Positions 24,588 to 36,722 of a stretch of 64,000 nucleotides of DNA are shown piece after piece. This stretch comes from Apostichopus japonicus (lineage: Eukaryota; Echinodermata; Holothuroidea; Aspidochirotida; Stichopodidae): positions 22,908,168-22,972,167 of the forward strand of contig NC_092569.1 in the NCBI RefSeq assembly GCF_037975245.1, given 5' to 3'. The translations under genes and the position numbers were made by a program. Numbering within the stretch: position 1 is the first letter of the stretch; every line of letters begins with the position of its first letter. The notes under the pieces were generated by a model. The model did not search any database. It saw only the letters and a program-made list of their open reading frames with translations, and had not been told where the DNA came from.

Positions 24588-27500
24588 CTGGAAGGAAATT
24601 AGCAAATACTGAATGAAGGTATTTTCTTGTAAAATACGAAGTTTTTTTTTTCCTTTTATATATACTGGACATTATTAAGTCACTTTAGGTTCGTTTGCTA
24701 TAGTTGTCGGTTATAATTGCGTTTGTTATTTTGTTCGTTTAAGTTGGGCTTACGTTATATTTTTTGTGGTTTCATATACGAGTTCTAAATTATCGTAAGG
24801 GAGTTTACAATATTGAACAAAGGAGTCAAGTTTGCGAATTTAACTGGAGCGGTTCCAATTCTGTCAATTCGTCTGGGACCTCATTTGAAAACATCGTTAA
24901 TTATGAAAATATATTTCTTAATGTCAATATTGTATTTATATTATTATTTATTTTCCTTCGACAAATATTAATTAATATTATAGTTGTGAGTGACAGATTA
25001 ACAGAAATGTAAACGGTGCATTTGTTGAAGTGTTCACATTCGGCATTTTGTAAAATGTATAGTTTTGACTGTTCAATATATGCTAGGTGTTCAAATAAGA
25101 GTGAAAGAATTAAAGTGTTTGATTGTATCATTCATGTCATTATCTTCTCTCGTGATAACGTCTTATATTTCATACTGACCGATTAATTTAATATGATATC
25201 AACAAACTAATAGTTTACCATATGATTAAACATTTCTAACGATAAGAAATACGGCAAAAAATGCTCTTTAAGAATGTAACACGTAAAATTCGTCTCGACT
25301 GATCTCTTAAAAAATGTCCGAATTATTTGATACTTTTGTTGTTATTATTGTAATATCATTGGCCTTTCAATCAATGTAATGAAAAAATATTGCATGGTCA
25401 AATGAAACTTAATTTTCTTTTGTTTGAAAATGATAAAGTCGTTTTTTAAAGAAACTAATTTAATTCACTGTTTAATAACATATTTCAATCACAAAGTAAG
25501 CTAAAATGCTGCAGCAGTTCTTAGGTTTCCAGAATGGTTATAATTTCTTTACGTTTTAAGCTCGACAAGGTCTGGGTGAAATTGCGAGAAAGCAGACGCT
25601 ACTAACTAAATAATAGTTGTTGATATGATATATCATGATGTTACAACAATATATCATTTTACCAGCACGTGCTAAAGTGCAAAGAAAATTATACAATGAG
25701 CAATACGCACGGGACTCTAAACTCGACGTCTAATACAGTTCTACATTGGTATCAACACTAGATTTATGACCTGAGAATATGTAAGAGTACAAATTCTAGA
25801 GTGTGAGTATGACTACAGGTAGTTATGCTAGAATGATATTACGTAATGACTACAAGTCTGCGTATAATTGACATTAAGCACAATACATACCAGCATTTCC
25901 ATGGTAGTCACCCAATGATAATTGGTATTTGTCTCCCTCGTTACTGATACTGAAAGATGAATATCGGCTGTGGTATGTTGATCCTTCCGTGTTTGTCTTT
26001 TCTATTAGAAGTTCGTAGTTTGTGTTTGTTTGTTTTGTCAAACTGTATATTTTGTCGTTGCCAATCCAGTGGTCTCCTGTGAGAATTCCAAAACCGTTTT
26101 TGTACTCATTCCAGTTTTGATAAAAGTTGACGGAGCTACTTGTACGTCGTTGCAAAATCTAGAATGAGAATCAAAGAGTTTATCGGTTGGAGGTGAGTAA
26201 TATATGAAAGATCTCATTTGTACTACAATAATTTAAGTAAATTAACTGGTGAAGGTTAACATCCGATTGGAGTTAAGCGATAGGAAGATAGATCAATTTA
26301 ATCAAATAATTTATTCATTTAATTAAAATGCTAGTGAACGAAGTCCTGTTATATGCGAAAATAAACAGTTAACATTTTTTTTTTTTTTTTCAATAGTTAA
26401 AACTTACTGTCCAACCACCACTAGACATTTCACAATAAACTTCAAAACCAGAACTTCCAGCGGGATAAATGGTATATGCTCCGTTATTTGTTCTGTTTGC
26501 TGCATACAGATCAGAACAATCTATCGGTCCACTACGGGTACATGTAAGACCATCGCCTTCAAACCATTCGTTACAGTAACATCTACGGACATCATTCCGC
26601 TCCTCGCAGGTTGCGTCTGCGCTACAACTGTAACTCTCACTTGTCAAGTTGTTACTGTTGCAAGTTATCCGTAAAGAACAGTCAGAATTAATGTATGATT
26701 CACCTTCCTGGGAATGATAAATGTTAAACGACATATTTCAGTGAAAGTAAAATCAATGTTTATTTGGTACAACGCTTGATAACGCTCTTTGAGTAAAACT
26801 GAATTTCTACTATTAAATGATCGTGAGCGTTTTATATATGTTAGGTAAAGTTCATCATTCTGGGTGTAATTGTTTTGGATGCCTTGTATTTTGCTAGGTC
26901 TCAATTAGAAGACTTTTGCAAGAACAGGTAAAACCGAAATAGAAGTGAAAATCTATATCATCAATAATTATGAGAATTAATAACATATAAAATAAAAAGT
27001 AAGGTCAATCAATTGAAATCCAAGATTTTATGTTAAAGTGTACTTTTCATTTTATATATTAAGACTTGTGAACGGCATCAAATAAACTTACTGCTAATAC
27101 GAAGCCTTCTTTTTCGACGTAACAGCCACATTGCTCTTGAGGTATGCAGTTGTCTCCAAGCACCATGTGGTTTGCTGGACAAAGACATCTCTCTGGATCC
27201 GCTGGATTCGGTATGACACAATCATTCGGATTCTCACAAGTTCTTTCACATGTATTGTCATAATTATCCTTGTTGGATGAGCACCAGGTAATGGGTAAAT
27301 CTGCAGAAATTAATTCCACAACCAGTTAATCCTAGCTTGAAGTGTTAACTCGCTGTTGTGACATTACGTTATTAGATCATCGTGTTACCAACGTAATGCT
27401 CTGGCCGCTCAGAAGATTTGCTGATTGTTAACATAGGATTAAATATAAGCGGGATTTTTTATTATTAAATTAAGGCTCATTCAACTTATACTTATTTAAG

Positions 27501-30500
27501 TCACACATACAAAATAATATGACAATTTCAAGTATTCGACTATGGGAATCTATAAATATTGTTGTGTATCATAATCATTTCCTCCATTGGAACTTTCCTT
27601 TCTGCATTCTTTAATTTTCGTTTTGACTACAAAAGTATGGAGAAAATCATTAAAAAAAAAGTCTAACCTGTTATTCCCTCGACAACACCAAGACTTGTTA
27701 TAGAATAATTCCCCCATTCATCGGCAATGCGGAAGTTGTCGTATGTCAAGGAATATGACTGGCCTGCATAATTCTCTAGCTCGATGAGCAGCTGGTACCT
27801 CTTTTGGTTTATCAAGTGAGCTAACTTTTCATTACCAATCAGAAATTCACTGCCTAAGAAACCAATTCCGTTTTTGTATTCGTCCCAGGTTCGATTAAAA
27901 CCGATGGATCCATCAAGACGTCGTTGTATGACCTGAAGAATGCAAAAGATAGGTAGACAACTAACGGATACATTGCATTATCTTATGAACTAAACCGTAT
28001 AGCCAATACGTGCGGCTCACATCAAGTACGAATAGGATAGAACACATTTGTGATATTGTGTTATATATTATGTTTATACATATTTAGAACACTACTATAG
28101 GTGTGCACAGAAAACAAGTTCTCTAATCGTACGAAAAGTCAATGTAATTACACTGAGTAGTTTTGTTTTGATATTAGGCTTCAAATAAACATACCTCGTA
28201 CAAGGTATATCACCAAACACAATGTAAAACTAAAATGGACTGAAAATGCCAATGTGTCCTATAAAGTGTGTCTCGGAGGGTAATGTATGTGATTGTAAGT
28301 GTTCGCGTCTTGAAATAGTTTACTTACTGTCCAACCTCCAGATGTAGTGTTTTGATCACAATATGTCTGAAATGGTTCCGGATACTGGTCAGGTTTAATC
28401 AGGTATACACCGGATTTGGCGTTGGTAGAAGAGCATTGGTTAAGTACTTCATGACAATCCCTTGGATACTCCGGAGTTTGGAATAGAAAATACTGCAAGT
28501 CTAGCACCAAAATATTGTAAAGAAGAAGATGAGAAAAAATCGTAAAACTGTTTCAGGTACAGTTCCATATGTAAAGAATTATTTCAAGAGAAATATAATA
28601 TATGGCTACATTGCAATAGATTTGTTTTAACTACACAGTAAACATGACGTGGTAACTACCATGAACCATAAAAAAAGGTATTCAAACATTTTCGGCTAAT
28701 ATTCATAGAGGCTAATATGAGCAAGTATATTTTATTTGAAAAGAAAATCTGACGCAAAGAACTACCGTGAATCTGTGACGACATGGTCACAGAAGCAAAC
28801 ATGATTAGTAATAGCTTTCCTCGACAAGAGGGTATGATTTGGACCTATTTTCAGCTTACAACAATCTAAGGTTTATCAACACTGACTTGGGATTTGAAAG
28901 TGCCAAATTATTGAACAAGCCTACAGTATACAAAGTCAAAACAAAGTGCGTGTTTTGTCCCTTCTGTTACTGTTACTTGCCATTTAGCCTCTGAAGAAGA
29001 TCCTTCTAGGATCGAAACGTCAGGCCAACTTACTTTGCACAAATTACTAACAAATATGAATAAATATAATCTGAACTATTTTTATTGCTTGAAATAAATA
29101 TTGACTAATGACTTGTATTTCTTTCAGTTTTATTATCGCTGAGTATCTATAATTTACCCCAATCAGCGCTAAAACTACTTCAATACACAATGCAAGGAAA
29201 TTATTGAGAATTGTAAATTATTATTTATCTTACAAATTGAAATAGGAGAAAGTACCACATATGAAGTACATCCAGATGGTTCCTTTCTATATTAAACTTT
29301 TTCCAAATTATGATTTAGATAACAAATTTATGTTAATTGGTTAGCTTTCGGAAGTTTATATTAACCGTTACCCTTACAGAACGAAAACTTACTTGAATCG
29401 TTGACTCTTGTGCTTGACGATATCTGAGGTAACAAAAAATTAAGGAAATGTACGATTAAGCAAAGTACATTCTGAAGAAACAATATCGAGTGAAGAAGGT
29501 TGTACGAAGGTCAATGTATCACAAAAAACAGGCCATACGCCTATCTATTACACATTCATTTTAACATATACTATCATTTTAAGTTTAAATATACAAAATA
29601 GAATTGAATAGCCTCTTAAAATACAATCTGATTTCGCTTTTGATTCAAATAAATGAACTATTTCCAACTTGACAATTATTATCGAAAAAGATGATAAGAA
29701 CGGAAAGAAAATTTCACATTCTAAAATCTAAGCAGTAATAGAATGTTTCGCAATCTTAATATTTCTTTAACTTTGATTTTACTGCTTATAAGCATAGCTT
29801 ATATAAAAGTAGGTTTTATTGAATAGCTTTAATTGTTTCAAAATATGATTATATGTCTGTTTGCATGTCTTCTAATACTTCTTATTTATCATTACTATAC
29901 ATAAAACAATCATAAGTCACCATACACTAACTTAATTAAACGATCATAACTACGATAAGCAGATGAAAGTAATAATTCCCTGTGCATTATGCTAATTGAA
30001 ATGTAAATGACATATTATATGAGAAAACGAAAAAAAACCTACAATATATAGTTGAAAGAAAATTAAAAGTACAAACATCAGCATTATCCTAGTGGTGTTC
30101 GTATAGTAAGTTAAGTGCAATTATCTATAGCGGGAAACTTGATATATTATGCTAATGAGGTACTTATACACTGGGACAACGTGCAATTTACCCTCAAAAG
30201 CTTGAAAATAGCCAAGTTTTGAAAATATGCCCAAAAATAGAGCAACCACAATTGAAAATTCATCCGTTGTGAAGAAGAGTATTGTTTGTTTCAATACGTA
30301 CAAGCCACTTGATTGACTTGGACAAGCATCAACAACACAATATATCTTTTTGTCTTCAACATCACAAAACACGTATACGTTTTACGCCCCAGCTACTGAA
30401 GCTAATTGTCAACATTCGTTCGCCTGAAAGCTACAACTGTTGCAACAACTTTTTGCGACAACAACGTTTTGCTCATAGAAAATATGTCGATATTTTTAGA

Positions 30501-33500
30501 AATATTGTACTCAGAACGTATGCAATAACTAAGGCTTTCAATGTACACACATTATGCAGAGTTATCTGTAACCTACAAAAACATTGAAAAAGTAATATTT
30601 TATATTTTTATAAATAAAAAAAAACAAGTTTAAGATCGGAGTAGAAAATATTTGGGCAAAGTGTAACACATGTATGACGATTCACGCTCAATCAAAATAA
30701 CCTCATGTATAATAAAAAAGACAAGTTAGCGTATCCATAACGAAAACTGTTTTGATTACCCTTTGTCTACATCAGCAAAAGCGGATACTCTTTTGGCAAC
30801 TTTACGTGTACTGTATCTATTTAAGACAGAACACCATTCTTGAAAGCCCAACAACATCCCCGTGAACCCAGCTCCCATGAAAACACATCCTTGTTTATAA
30901 CAAAACGTGCATGAATATTTGTTTTTTACCTTTTTTTGGCGTAATTCTCTGAAGTATCCTAAGTCAAGGATAACACATAATATCATAACGACACATATTT
31001 TTCTTTTCTTCCCTTGATATAAAAGGAAGTGTCATTTGACGCCTGTACGCAAAGCTTTGTATGAAAGAAAGTAAGATACTACATTGAAGAAGGAAATAAT
31101 TCAGATATATTGCATAAAATGCCTGATCCGTCTAATTCAGTAAAACATCACATTTATCCTATTGAATATAACACATTAGAATTAGTTAGTATTTTATTTG
31201 TTCATTGGTTCACGACAACTCTTACCTGGTTTACACGTGATGAGATCATCCGATAACTCGTTAATTAAGTATGTTGGGAGAAAGAAGCTAATGATATACC
31301 AGTCGTGCAAAAATTCTTCTCTAAAACGATATTTTTGTCAAAGTAATTATTATAAAATCTAAGTGTTAGAGTAAACGATATCTGTTAACTTTAAAGGAAA
31401 TGATAGGTAACTGTTCAACAACCACATCAAATTTCAAATATGACTTCTTGTAAAACAATCTATAGATTTTCTGTCAAGTTATATCCATTTTGAAAATTCT
31501 TGGCAATCAACATCATCTGGATTCCCTCAAAACAACAGGATTTTGAATAATAGCCGTTCTTGTCTACGTGATCACGTGTTGTATGGTAACATTTTCCATA
31601 TTTTTTTAAATTATAGACTTTGCAAGGAAGAAACGAGGAAATGATGGATACAAGCCTGTCTTGTCGACAACGTGGCAAAAAAAGCTCTGAATCATAAATT
31701 ATAACCTTTCTACAGTTTTGTTCTTTTAAAAAACAGAATCAGGAAATTTAAAACGGAAACGCACAGCGTGAAGGCATACGAATTTATTCATTGTTTTGTC
31801 TGGGATAATTGAGTAGTGTTAATAAACAAGTCTGTTTACTATTTTCCTTTATCTTGACATTGGTTTGGTACAATTTAAAAAAAAAAAATTTTGGAATGAA
31901 TCTTTTTTTATTATTGTGGGTTAGTCGACGATCTTTCTGTTGTTATAGGCAAAATTTCAAAACTAACAACGTTTCACAGTGACTTTTTTGTATTATACTT
32001 TATTCTCAATTTCTTATCACTTTCCATAACATTTAGGTTAACATTTTCGTACTTTATTTTTAGTTTTAAAGCGGTGTTTCGTGCAAACTTGTTACAAAAA
32101 TGTTGGCTATTAGAATAACTATATTTAGTTGATGGTTATTGCATTGATAACGTCAAAATCATCCATATGATAAACGCACGTGACCGAATCGAAAATATTA
32201 TTAACAGATGCATGTGTAATACAATACAATGACCGCCAGAAGGAAACAAGACATTGGAGAACAATCAGTGTTACCTTAACCCGGAAATCGTCAGGAAAAC
32301 AATTGAAATTAAGAGGTTGATACATTTTAAGAAGGAATATTAAGATTGACATTGCTTGGTCATGAAAAAAAAAAGTTTCAAGACAAAATACAGAATTATT
32401 AAGATAAACAGTTTGTACATAAAACTATTAGAGACGATGTATCAGTATTGAGCTAGTACAAAAAGGGGTTACTTGGCTTACAAATATCGGTTGCCTAATT
32501 ACCTGTATCAAATATAAGGTGTGTTGGGGATGTTTGGCAAATAATTGTTGATCCTTGTAAGATACATTCGTTTCCTCTTGTGTATTTGCATGGTGAACTG
32601 ATCAATATTTATTCGTTCGTATGCCTACGTGCCTGTTTTGAATAGTGTATTACATAAATGCGTCTATTCTGTTATATTTTACAGATACCTGCACAGAGGA
32701 CAAATTTGAAAGTTGTTGTCAGATATACATATATTGTAATACTTAACATATTAACACTTTTGTGAACGAGAATTTGAAAGTGCTTGGAATTCTCTAATTT
32801 TGAATTGATCTAGTACTGTTTTTGTAGTGTAAACTTGGTTGTTAAATATTGCACACATAAACTGTTACAATACTGAGGTTTTCTGAGCTCGTTTTGTCAA
32901 AAAAAGAAAGAAAACATTTAAGCTACACTGCGTAAAGCTGCCATTTTTATGTACACGAAAAACCCATCAATACATTATGTTCACATATTAAACGTCTGTT
33001 TATTAGGAATTATGCTTCTTTCAAATATTAAATCCAACAGATTGATAATATCAGTATAAAGTTGTAAATATAGCAAGTTGGATATTAAACTGCTTCAAAA
33101 GTTTATTTACATTTCTGTATGCATATTTATTCTTTAAAAAATCAAAGCTGAAATTGATCTATTTTATCATACTAGTTGGGCAGTCATTTTGACGGAGAGA
33201 TACATTTTGTATTCGGAAAATGTAGAAATTTTTATGAATCGACAGAACAAATTGTCACCGTGAAGGAATAACTTCACAAGTTGTTTTATGATATTGTTAC
33301 TTGTTCTATACATTTTCATTTTAAGCTTCATGCGATATTTTCTTTGATTAACAAATTATTGGTTAACAAGTCAATCATAAAGTCATTTTCCTAGCGTAGG
33401 TTTATGGTTACTTAATCATATGTAGGGTTTTGAAACCCATGTGCTCTCATTACAAGGCCGTTTAGGTTTCTTGTGAAACAATTTATAGAGTTTGTGTAAA

Positions 33501-35503
33501 ATTATATCCATTTTGAAAATTCTTGGCAATAATACCTCGTCTAGACTCAATAACAACAACACGATTTTGAAAAATAGCCGTTCTTGTCTACGTGATCACG
33601 TGTTGTATGGTAAAGTGTTCAATAGTTTTAATAAAAGACTTTGCATGAAGAAACGAGAATATGATAGCTTCAATCCTGTGTTGTCGACAACGTGGGGAAA
33701 TAGCTCTGAATCATAAATGACAACATTTCTACAGTTTTTGTTCTTTTAAAAAACAGAATCAGGAACTTTACAACGGAAACGCACAGCGAGAAGATATATA
33801 CATATATTTATGTTTTTTTCTGGGATGATTGAGTAATGTTAATGAACAAGTCTGTGTTACTGTTCTACCTTTTCGTGACATTGTTTTGGTAAAACTTAAA
33901 AAAAAAAAAAACTTTCTTAGAATGAATCTTTCTTTCTTATTATCGGTTAGTAGACGCACTTTCTGATGCTACCGTCACAAATATCAAAACTAAAAACTTT
34001 TCACATTGATTTTTATTTTTATTTCTACCTTATTTCCTATCACTTTCATAACATTTAGTCTATAATTATCGTACTCTATTTGTATTCTTAACGGAAAGTT
34101 TCGTGCAAAATTCTTTCATGTATGTCGACTATTTAAATATTCACATTTAGTTGATGATTATTACATTGACATGCGTTAAAAAATCATCCCTATGGTTAAC
34201 GCACATGACTGAATCAAATACATTTTTAACAGATATTTAATTTTGACATATTAAACTTCTGTGTCTAAGAAATAATTTTTTGTGGAATACTAAATCCAAC
34301 ATATTGATCATATCAGTATAACGTTGTAAAAATAGCAATTTAGTAATTAAACTAATTTAGAACTTTAATTATCATTTCCGCATGCATATTTGTTCTTTTA
34401 GAAAATTAAAAGCAGAACTTTATTTATTTTATCATACTAGTTCGGCAGTAATTTTGACGGAGAGATAAATGTTGTATTCGTAAAATATGAATTATTTTAT
34501 GAATTGATGGAACAAATTGTCATCGTGAAGGAATATCTTCTCAAGTTCTTTCTTGACATTGTTACTTGTTTTATACCTTCGCATTTTAAATTTCATCCGA
34601 TATTTTCTTTGATAAACAAATGATTAGTTCACAAGTTAATCATAACGTTATATTTCTTAGCATAGGATAATGGATATTCAATCATATGTAGGGTTTTGAA
34701 ACCCTTATGCCCTCGTTACAAGACCGGCTGTGCACTCAATATGGACGAGAAACTTGTTGTATTATAAACAGAATTGTGTGAATTTGAGATATATATTAGT
34801 GATAACATTTAGACATTTCCATATATGTATACGTATTTTGTAGGTTTCAAAGTTCTTCTCCAAAGATATTCGTCTTGATTTTTAATAGTTTAGCCTCTAA
34901 AAAGACATGTCAAAAATAGATGTTCTGCCTAGTAAAATTCAGTTGTAGATTTTCTTTTTACGCGTTTGTTGGATTCTCAAAAAATCAATGATGTAATTCA
35001 TAATTGGGTATCAACTAATGATACAGGATTGACAGTACGAATAGTGGGGCTATCAGCAGAAAATATAAGGGTAAGATAATAAATGCAATAAAGTAATAAA
35101 GAGAGATAATTGTGTGCAGAATAATGCTCGATAACGCACAACATTTACACACAAAAACATATCTCAATTTCAAAAAAGTTACAGTTGAATAGAGCCGATA
35201 GCTCACCAATCGTAATATTCTCTACAAATACTCGACGTAACAAGTCAGCGCAGATAGACCGTTGTTTTATTTTATATGTAGAAAGACGTACAGGAATTTG
35301 TTAATCTGAAGTTAATGAAATACTGAGTACCAAATTGTAAATCAGTGAAAAAAATTAAACAAGTAAAACAAATCAATTCAATTTTACTTTGAAGAAATTA
35401 ATTTCATTTTATTAATATTTTAGAGACTTACCCGAAAACCATTTGAGTTTAAAAGCAGCAACACCGCAAAGACGAAAAAACATTTGCTTCGAAGTTCTGC
35501 CAT
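24121..35503 (-). CDS. Gene C: half-FReD / TIL / EGF / FReD secreted protein, 594 aa
   Basis: Eight exons on the minus strand join without a frame break: 35503-35432, 29423-29393, 28500-28328, 27932-27668, 27300-27092, 26707-26408, 26158-25891 and 24587-24121 (1785 nt, stop TGA at 24123-24121). Domains: signal peptide (1-24), short polar linker (25-34), N-terminal and middle FReD without its C-terminal third (about 35-180), TIL (181-250), Cys-rich/EGF-like segment (251-318), and a second FReD (about 319-594). The second FReD has the calcium-site motif FSTHDQDNDG, CAEKHRGGWWY and SNLNGDY. Between WWY and CGYSNLNG lies a 76-residue segment, normally about two residues, with 23 Tyr and 7 Cys. 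No transmembrane segment is seen, so the protein is expected to be secreted. FReD proteins commonly bind carbohydrate or acetylated groups; the target here is unknown. Confidence 0.88.
24291..24393 (-). repeat. Coding trinucleotide microsatellite in gene C exon 8
   Basis: Runs of AAT/ATA triplets (plus strand 24291-24341 and 24360-24391), interrupted by about 20 bp that code for SSRPHLK. Read on the minus strand in frame they give TAT/TAC codons broken by AAT (Asn) and TGT (Cys). Confidence 0.85.
25891..26158 (-). CDS. Gene C exon 7, second FReD middle part
   Basis: A 268-nt exon with ILQRRTSSSVNFYQNWNEY, GFGILTGDHWIGNDKIY, YELLIEKT and YSSFSISNEGDKYQLSLGDY, ending GNAG in phase 1. It is longer by two codons than its gene D counterpart. 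Confidence 0.9.
26408..26707 (-). CDS. Gene C exon 6, Cys-rich/EGF-like plus start of second FReD
   Basis: A symmetric 300-nt exon (phase 0 to 0). It begins EGESYINSDC, continues with an EGF-like stretch CSADATC, CYCNEWFEGDGLTC, then starts a new FReD with DCSDLYAANRTNNGAYTIYP, EVYCEM and GGWT. Confidence 0.88.
27092..27300 (-). CDS. Gene C exon 5, TIL module
   Basis: A 209-nt exon (phase 1 in, 0 out). Cysteine pattern WCSS, TCERTC, DCVI, RCLC, DNCIPQEQCGC: nine cysteines, three fewer than in gene A, so one or two TIL disulphides are missing or rearranged. Confidence 0.85.
27668..27932 (-). CDS. Gene C exon 4, FReD middle part
   Basis: A 265-nt exon with VIQRRLDGSIGFNRTWDEY, GIGFLGSEFLIGNEKLA, KRYQLLIEL and YDNFRIADEWGNY. 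It ends in phase 1 and joins directly to TIL, so the first FReD lacks its calcium-site and ligand-pocket third. Confidence 0.9.
28328..28500 (-). CDS. Gene C exon 3, FReD start (ends GGWT)
   Basis: A 173-nt exon encoding YPRDCHEVLNQC, SGVYLIKPDQYPEPF, TYCDQN and GGWT. Ends in phase 0 at GTAAGT. Counterpart of exon 3 in genes A and B. Confidence 0.88.
28946..29035 (+). repeat. Second copy of the 90-bp hairpin module
   Basis: Matches 18836-18925 with few changes. The paired bases GATCCT/AGGATC are unchanged while the loop base differs (TCT versus GCT). It lies in intron 2 of gene C. Confidence 0.75.
29393..29423 (-). CDS. Gene C exon 2, linker
   Basis: A 31-nt exon (phase 0 in, 1 out) encoding ISSSTRVNDS between CTCAG and GTAAGT. 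It is the counterpart of the 46- and 49-nt linker exons of genes B and A; all three lengths leave one extra base. Confidence 0.65.
29424..35431 (-). other. Gene C intron 1
   Basis: A 6-kb AT-rich intron containing a large diverged tandem duplication (31447-34725). No other gene recognised. Open frames such as 30756-30986 and 30282-30587 have no domain features. Confidence 0.55.
31447..34725. repeat. Diverged direct tandem duplication, about 2 kb unit
   Basis: Copy 1 (about 31447-33462) and copy 2 (about 33470-34725) run in the same direction. Shared landmarks are TTATATCCATTTTGAAAATT (31480 and 33505), CGTGATCACGTGTTGTATGG (31568 and 33593), AAATCCAACA.ATTGAT and GTAGGGTTTTGAAACCC (33423 and 34687). 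About 0.75 kb between roughly 32230 and 32990 is present only in copy 1. Confidence 0.8.
35432..35503 (-). CDS. Gene C exon 1, signal peptide
   Basis: ATG followed by 24 codons encoding MAELRSKC then a hydrophobic core FFVFAVLLLL and NSNGFR. It ends at GTAAGT in phase 0, as in genes A and B. It is 6 kb from exon 2; assignment to gene C rests on strand, phase and the absence of any other candidate between. Confidence 0.7.
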
Positions 35504-36350
35504 TGATCCAACACGAAAGAGAGAAAAAATGGTGCACGAAATAAAGGAGATACTTGCTGACCTTCTGAGACAGTGACAGAAGTAATGAACGTGAAATCGT
35601 TACACAAGGAGGGACCTTCATACGTACGGATGTCCAATTGCACCACGTTATATATCAGTCGGTCACATTTAAGAGCCATAATTTATGTTATGCAATCTAG
35701 TGTGTCCCATATCGACATCTGTATTTAATGTAAGTGTCATTATTATTACAGGATAAATATGTGCTTTGTTCACTTAGAAGCTCCTTTATCTCGAATCGTT
35801 AGTTAGAATTTAAAACTCGCGATTTTACCACAAGGAATGAAAAGAATGGTTGTTTAAATCCCACATAATAAATGTCAAATTATCTGTATATTGACCATTA
35901 CTGAATTAAATGACTAGATTGTCATTGTCTTAAGCTTGCCACATATCTTTACGAATTAACAAATATTAAGTCGAATGTGGAAGGCAAATGATAAGCACTA
36001 AGAACCGTGTTTGTCCGTCGTTTACTGATATGGGACATCATGCATGCAAAAGACGCTCTCAACGTATTAACATACTTTAACACCAAATCGCTCGGAATAG
36101 TGAGATATCGATATCAAACAGCACCTTTCGGATATTAGACGAGTCACAGGAATTGTTATTTCTGCTGGCCTTCAGGGAATAGAGTATTTCTATTAAACGA
36201 TGTGGTTTTGTTCTTATTTACTGGGGTATTAAAAATTATCAAAAATTTGGTTAAAACAACAAAAATAATGTTGTTTTTCCACCCGATATTCATGGCTCGT
36301 ACATTAACTACTATTTATGTCTTGTAACAAATGTTTTAACTGATAGTTAT
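35504..36350. other. 5' flank of gene C
   Basis: Non-coding AT-rich sequence upstream of the gene C start codon on the minus strand. It should hold the promoter, but no TATA box or other element could be assigned with confidence. Confidence 0.4.
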
Positions 36351-36654
36351 TGATGCACGGTTGTGGGACATAACAGTAGTTGCTGTGCCAACCATTAGGT
36401 GCGAGTTCTTTAACACACGATTCGAAAATGAAGTCGTATCTAGTCTTTTTATGCTATCAGCAAGCCTATGGGTATACCGGAACATTGCATTTCTTCGTTC
36501 TCGGAATGACGAATTGGCGTAGTTTATATAGAGTTGTGAACTGGAATCAAACGGTACAGTACCTACTTTACTTCAAACACATATCTAATGCAGTAACCAC
36601 TAGTGCCACGTGTAACACATGTTACTACCTTTCATGTCCCACAACCGTGCATCA
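36351..36654. mobile_element. MITE with perfect 21-bp inverted ends
   Basis: Both ends carry the same 21-bp sequence in opposite orientation, beginning TGATGCACGGTTGTGGG. Total length is 304 bp and there is no transposase. The flanks are TTA-rich (TTAT on the left, TTAA on the right), which would fit a TTA/TAA target as in PIF/Harbinger elements, but this is not settled. Confidence 0.75.
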
Positions 36655-36722
36655 TTAATATTTACTTTGTGTTCGTAACACGGTAACATGTGTTACAGGT
36701 GGCACCAGTACTTACTGTGCTA
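36590..36722. repeat. Inverted repeat overlapping the MITE end
   Basis: GTGCCACGTGTAACACATG (36603-36621) and its near reverse complement at about 36684-36706 (GTAACATGTGTTACAGGTGG) form a hairpin that overlaps the right end of the 36351-36654 element. It suggests two elements or a rearranged end. Confidence 0.55.
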
